A DNA stretch of 6,860 bases, from the NCBI GenBank assembly GCA_049589355.1, contig JBAWAP010000053.1, positions 1 to 6,860 of the forward strand. Reading direction: 5' to 3'. The stretch is from JBAWAP01 sp049589355 (GTDB lineage Bacteria > Chloroflexota > Anaerolineae > VGOG01). Positions 5,831 to 6,860 of the stretch are shown here, one piece after another (within the stretch, counting starts at the first letter, position 1; each line of letters starts with the position of its first letter). A program made the position numbers and the translations under genes. The notes below the pieces were generated by a model, which saw nothing but the letters and a program-made list of their open reading frames with translations, did no database searches and had not been told where the DNA came from.

Positions 5831-6767
5831 GTTTTCCTCCCGAGATTCGTCTCCGCAACTTTTGCACCAACCCGACAAGCCCGTCGGGCAGGTATAGTAT
5901 GGTCACTACCAATATAGTACCAAAAATGAGCATGTAGTAATAGGGGAATTTGGTTAATAAAATCTCTTCCAGGTAGCCAAAAATAGCCGCGCCTAAGATA
6001 GGACCATAAAATTGCCCCATGCCACCAAAGATAGCCATTAATACCGGCATGAAAGACAAGAGTGGATTAAAGGCGATGGGTGGGTCAATGTACGTCCATC
6101 TTGTAGCTATGATTGCCCCAGCCGCCCCCATGAACGAAGCACTGATGGCAAAAGTGATGACCTTCACCGCAGTCACATTAACGCCGGTATGAGCCGCAGC
6201 TTCCTCGTTTTCGCCGATACTTTGCAGGGCTAACCCAAGTTTAGAGCGTCTAATAAAGTAGGCGGTAAGCAGTAATGTCACGAAAATGCCGAGCATGACG
6301 TGATAAATAGTGTTGTTATCTACGACGATAACGAATCGGCCACGTGTGCCCGTCATCTTAATCTCATACCATAGGAGAAGATACCTGATGAGCATAACGA
6401 GTCCAAAAGTGAATATGGCAAAATAGATGCCTCTCAGCCTCAGGGTCAAAGCGCCAACGAGAAGGGCGAGACAAGAACTTGCTAGGCCACCAATAAAGAT
6501 AACAATAGGTAAAGGTAATGCTTTCCCCAGTATAGCTGAAGTATATATGCCGACCCCCAAAAATGCCGCCGGCGCCAGTGAGATGTAACCGGTAGGACCG
6601 GAAAAAATAGTCCAACTCACCGTCAGTATGATATACATCAAGATGCTGGTTAATAGTATGACAGTGTAGGCTGAGGCATAGAGGGATAAAGTAGCTAACA
6701 GAACGAGGATTATGAGAAGCAGCCCCGGCACCCACACCTTTCTTAAATCAACTCTGGTAGTATTCAT
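5817..6767 (-). CDS. livM: Liv-type (HAAT) ABC transporter permease LivM
   Basis: This is a 316-residue integral membrane permease with about 8-10 hydrophobic segments (the first about 13-30, then about 35-56, 62-80, 86-110, 114-133, 155-172, 203-222, 236-265, 277-296). The cytoplasmic coupling motif that contacts the ATPases is seen at about 184-215 (IGENEEAAAHTGVNVTAVK followed by ITFAISA), and the end carries LPDGLVGL (293-300), close to the usual LivM ending. The C-terminus is short and basic (LRRRISGGKRAHT). The start follows the livH stop by 4 bases; a modest GGGGA/GAGAA purine stretch precedes it. The 3' end overlaps the livG start by 14 bases. Sampled GC is about 42-43%, lower than in the dehydrogenase genes. 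Confidence 0.95.
   Translation of the reverse strand: MNTTRVDLRKVWVPGLLLIILVLLATLSLYASAYTVILLTSILMYIILTVSWTIFSGPTGYISLAPAAFLGVGIYTSAILGKALPLPIVIFIGGLASSCLALLVGALTLRLRGIYFAIFTFGLVMLIRYLLLWYEIKMTGTRGRFVIVVDNNTIYHVMLGIFVTLLLTAYFIRRSKLGLALQSIGENEEAAAHTGVNVTAVKVITFAISASFMGAAGAIIATRWTYIDPPIAFNPLLSFMPVLMAIFGGMGQFYGPILGAAIFGYLEEILLTKFPYYYMLIFGTILVVTILYLPDGLVGLVQKLRRRISGGKRAHT
5836..5841 (-). promoter_or_regulatory. ribosome binding site that fixes the livG start
   Basis: The minus strand reads GGGAGG here, followed by AAAAC and then GTG at 5830-5828. The strength and the 5-base spacing favour the GTG over the upstream in-frame ATG at 5878. It lies inside the last codons of livM, so ribosomes finishing livM could restart here. 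Confidence 0.7.
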
Positions 6768-6771
6768 TTCT

Positions 6772-6860
6772 CTACTTCCCCATAATACCTGTCGGCCTCA
6801 CCAGCAGCAGGAGTATGAAGATTGCATAATAGGCAGCCAGTGCCAGTCCTGGCTCGAAAT
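6772..6860 (-). CDS. livH: Liv-type (HAAT) ABC transporter permease LivH, C-terminal end only
   Basis: Reading the minus strand from the right edge gives 28 residues (FEPGLALAAYYAIFILLLL followed by VRPTGIMGK) and a TAG stop at 6772-6774. A last hydrophobic helix followed by RPTG(I/L)(M/F)GK is the usual end of LivH permeases, and the position immediately before livM (4-base gap) is the standard livH-livM order. The rest of the gene lies beyond the window. The fragment is too short for an independent search result, so the call rests on this ending and on gene order. Confidence 0.85.
   Translation of the reverse strand, partial: FEPGLALAAYYAIFILLLLVRPTGIMGK

Noticed and set aside
5831..5878. 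Longer livG with an ATG start at 5878 and a CxxC-like N-terminus
   Set aside because: The 16 extra residues are antisense-independent overlap with livM coding sequence, lack a ribosome binding site as strong as that before the GTG, and do not resemble LivG N-termini.

Overview
The window carries one continuous run of genes, all on the minus strand, plus about 280 non-coding bases at its left edge. Read in the direction of transcription (right to left) the order is livH (3' end only), livM, livG, livF, a zinc alcohol dehydrogenase, a tungsten-type aldehyde:ferredoxin oxidoreductase (AOR), a MoaD/ThiS-like sulfur-carrier protein, a C_GCAxxG_C_C-type cysteine protein, and dsrC. Gaps are 35 bases or less, and livM/livG overlap by 14 bases. 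Most genes have a good Shine-Dalgarno sequence, so the whole run could be one transcript. Its promoter would lie beyond the right edge.

The gene content points to a strict anaerobe. AOR-family enzymes are oxygen-sensitive tungsten/molybdenum pterin enzymes that pass electrons to ferredoxin. A DsrC with both C-terminal cysteines is typical of organisms with dissimilatory sulfite reductase. A sulfate- or sulfite-reducing bacterium (Desulfobacterota, Desulfotomaculum-like Firmicutes or a similar lineage) is the best guess, but no 16S rRNA or dsrAB gene is present to confirm it.

Region by region: 1-281 holds no credible gene but is crowded with inverted repeats and an 11-base direct repeat. 282-1515 holds three small redox or sulfur proteins (DsrC, the C_GCAxxG protein, the MoaD-like carrier). 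1528-4381 holds two oxidoreductases that could act in sequence, alcohol to aldehyde (Zn-ADH) and aldehyde to acid (AOR). 4402-6860 holds a branched-chain-amino-acid-type (HAAT) ABC importer with two ATPases and two permeases; its binding protein is not in view.

A working model, which is inference: the importer brings in a substrate (a branched-chain amino acid, or an aromatic compound as some Liv-type systems do), the ADH and AOR oxidise an alcohol/aldehyde derived from it, the MoaD-like protein helps make the AOR pterin cofactor, and the C_GCAxxG protein and DsrC handle thiol or persulfide chemistry. The most interesting point is a full two-cysteine DsrC at the end of an aldehyde-oxidation gene run with no dsrAB in view. 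Base composition is uneven: sampled blocks of adh through the C_GCAxxG gene are about 57-67% GC, while most sampled blocks of the liv genes and the 5' part of dsrC are about 32-53%. The cluster may therefore be a mosaic.
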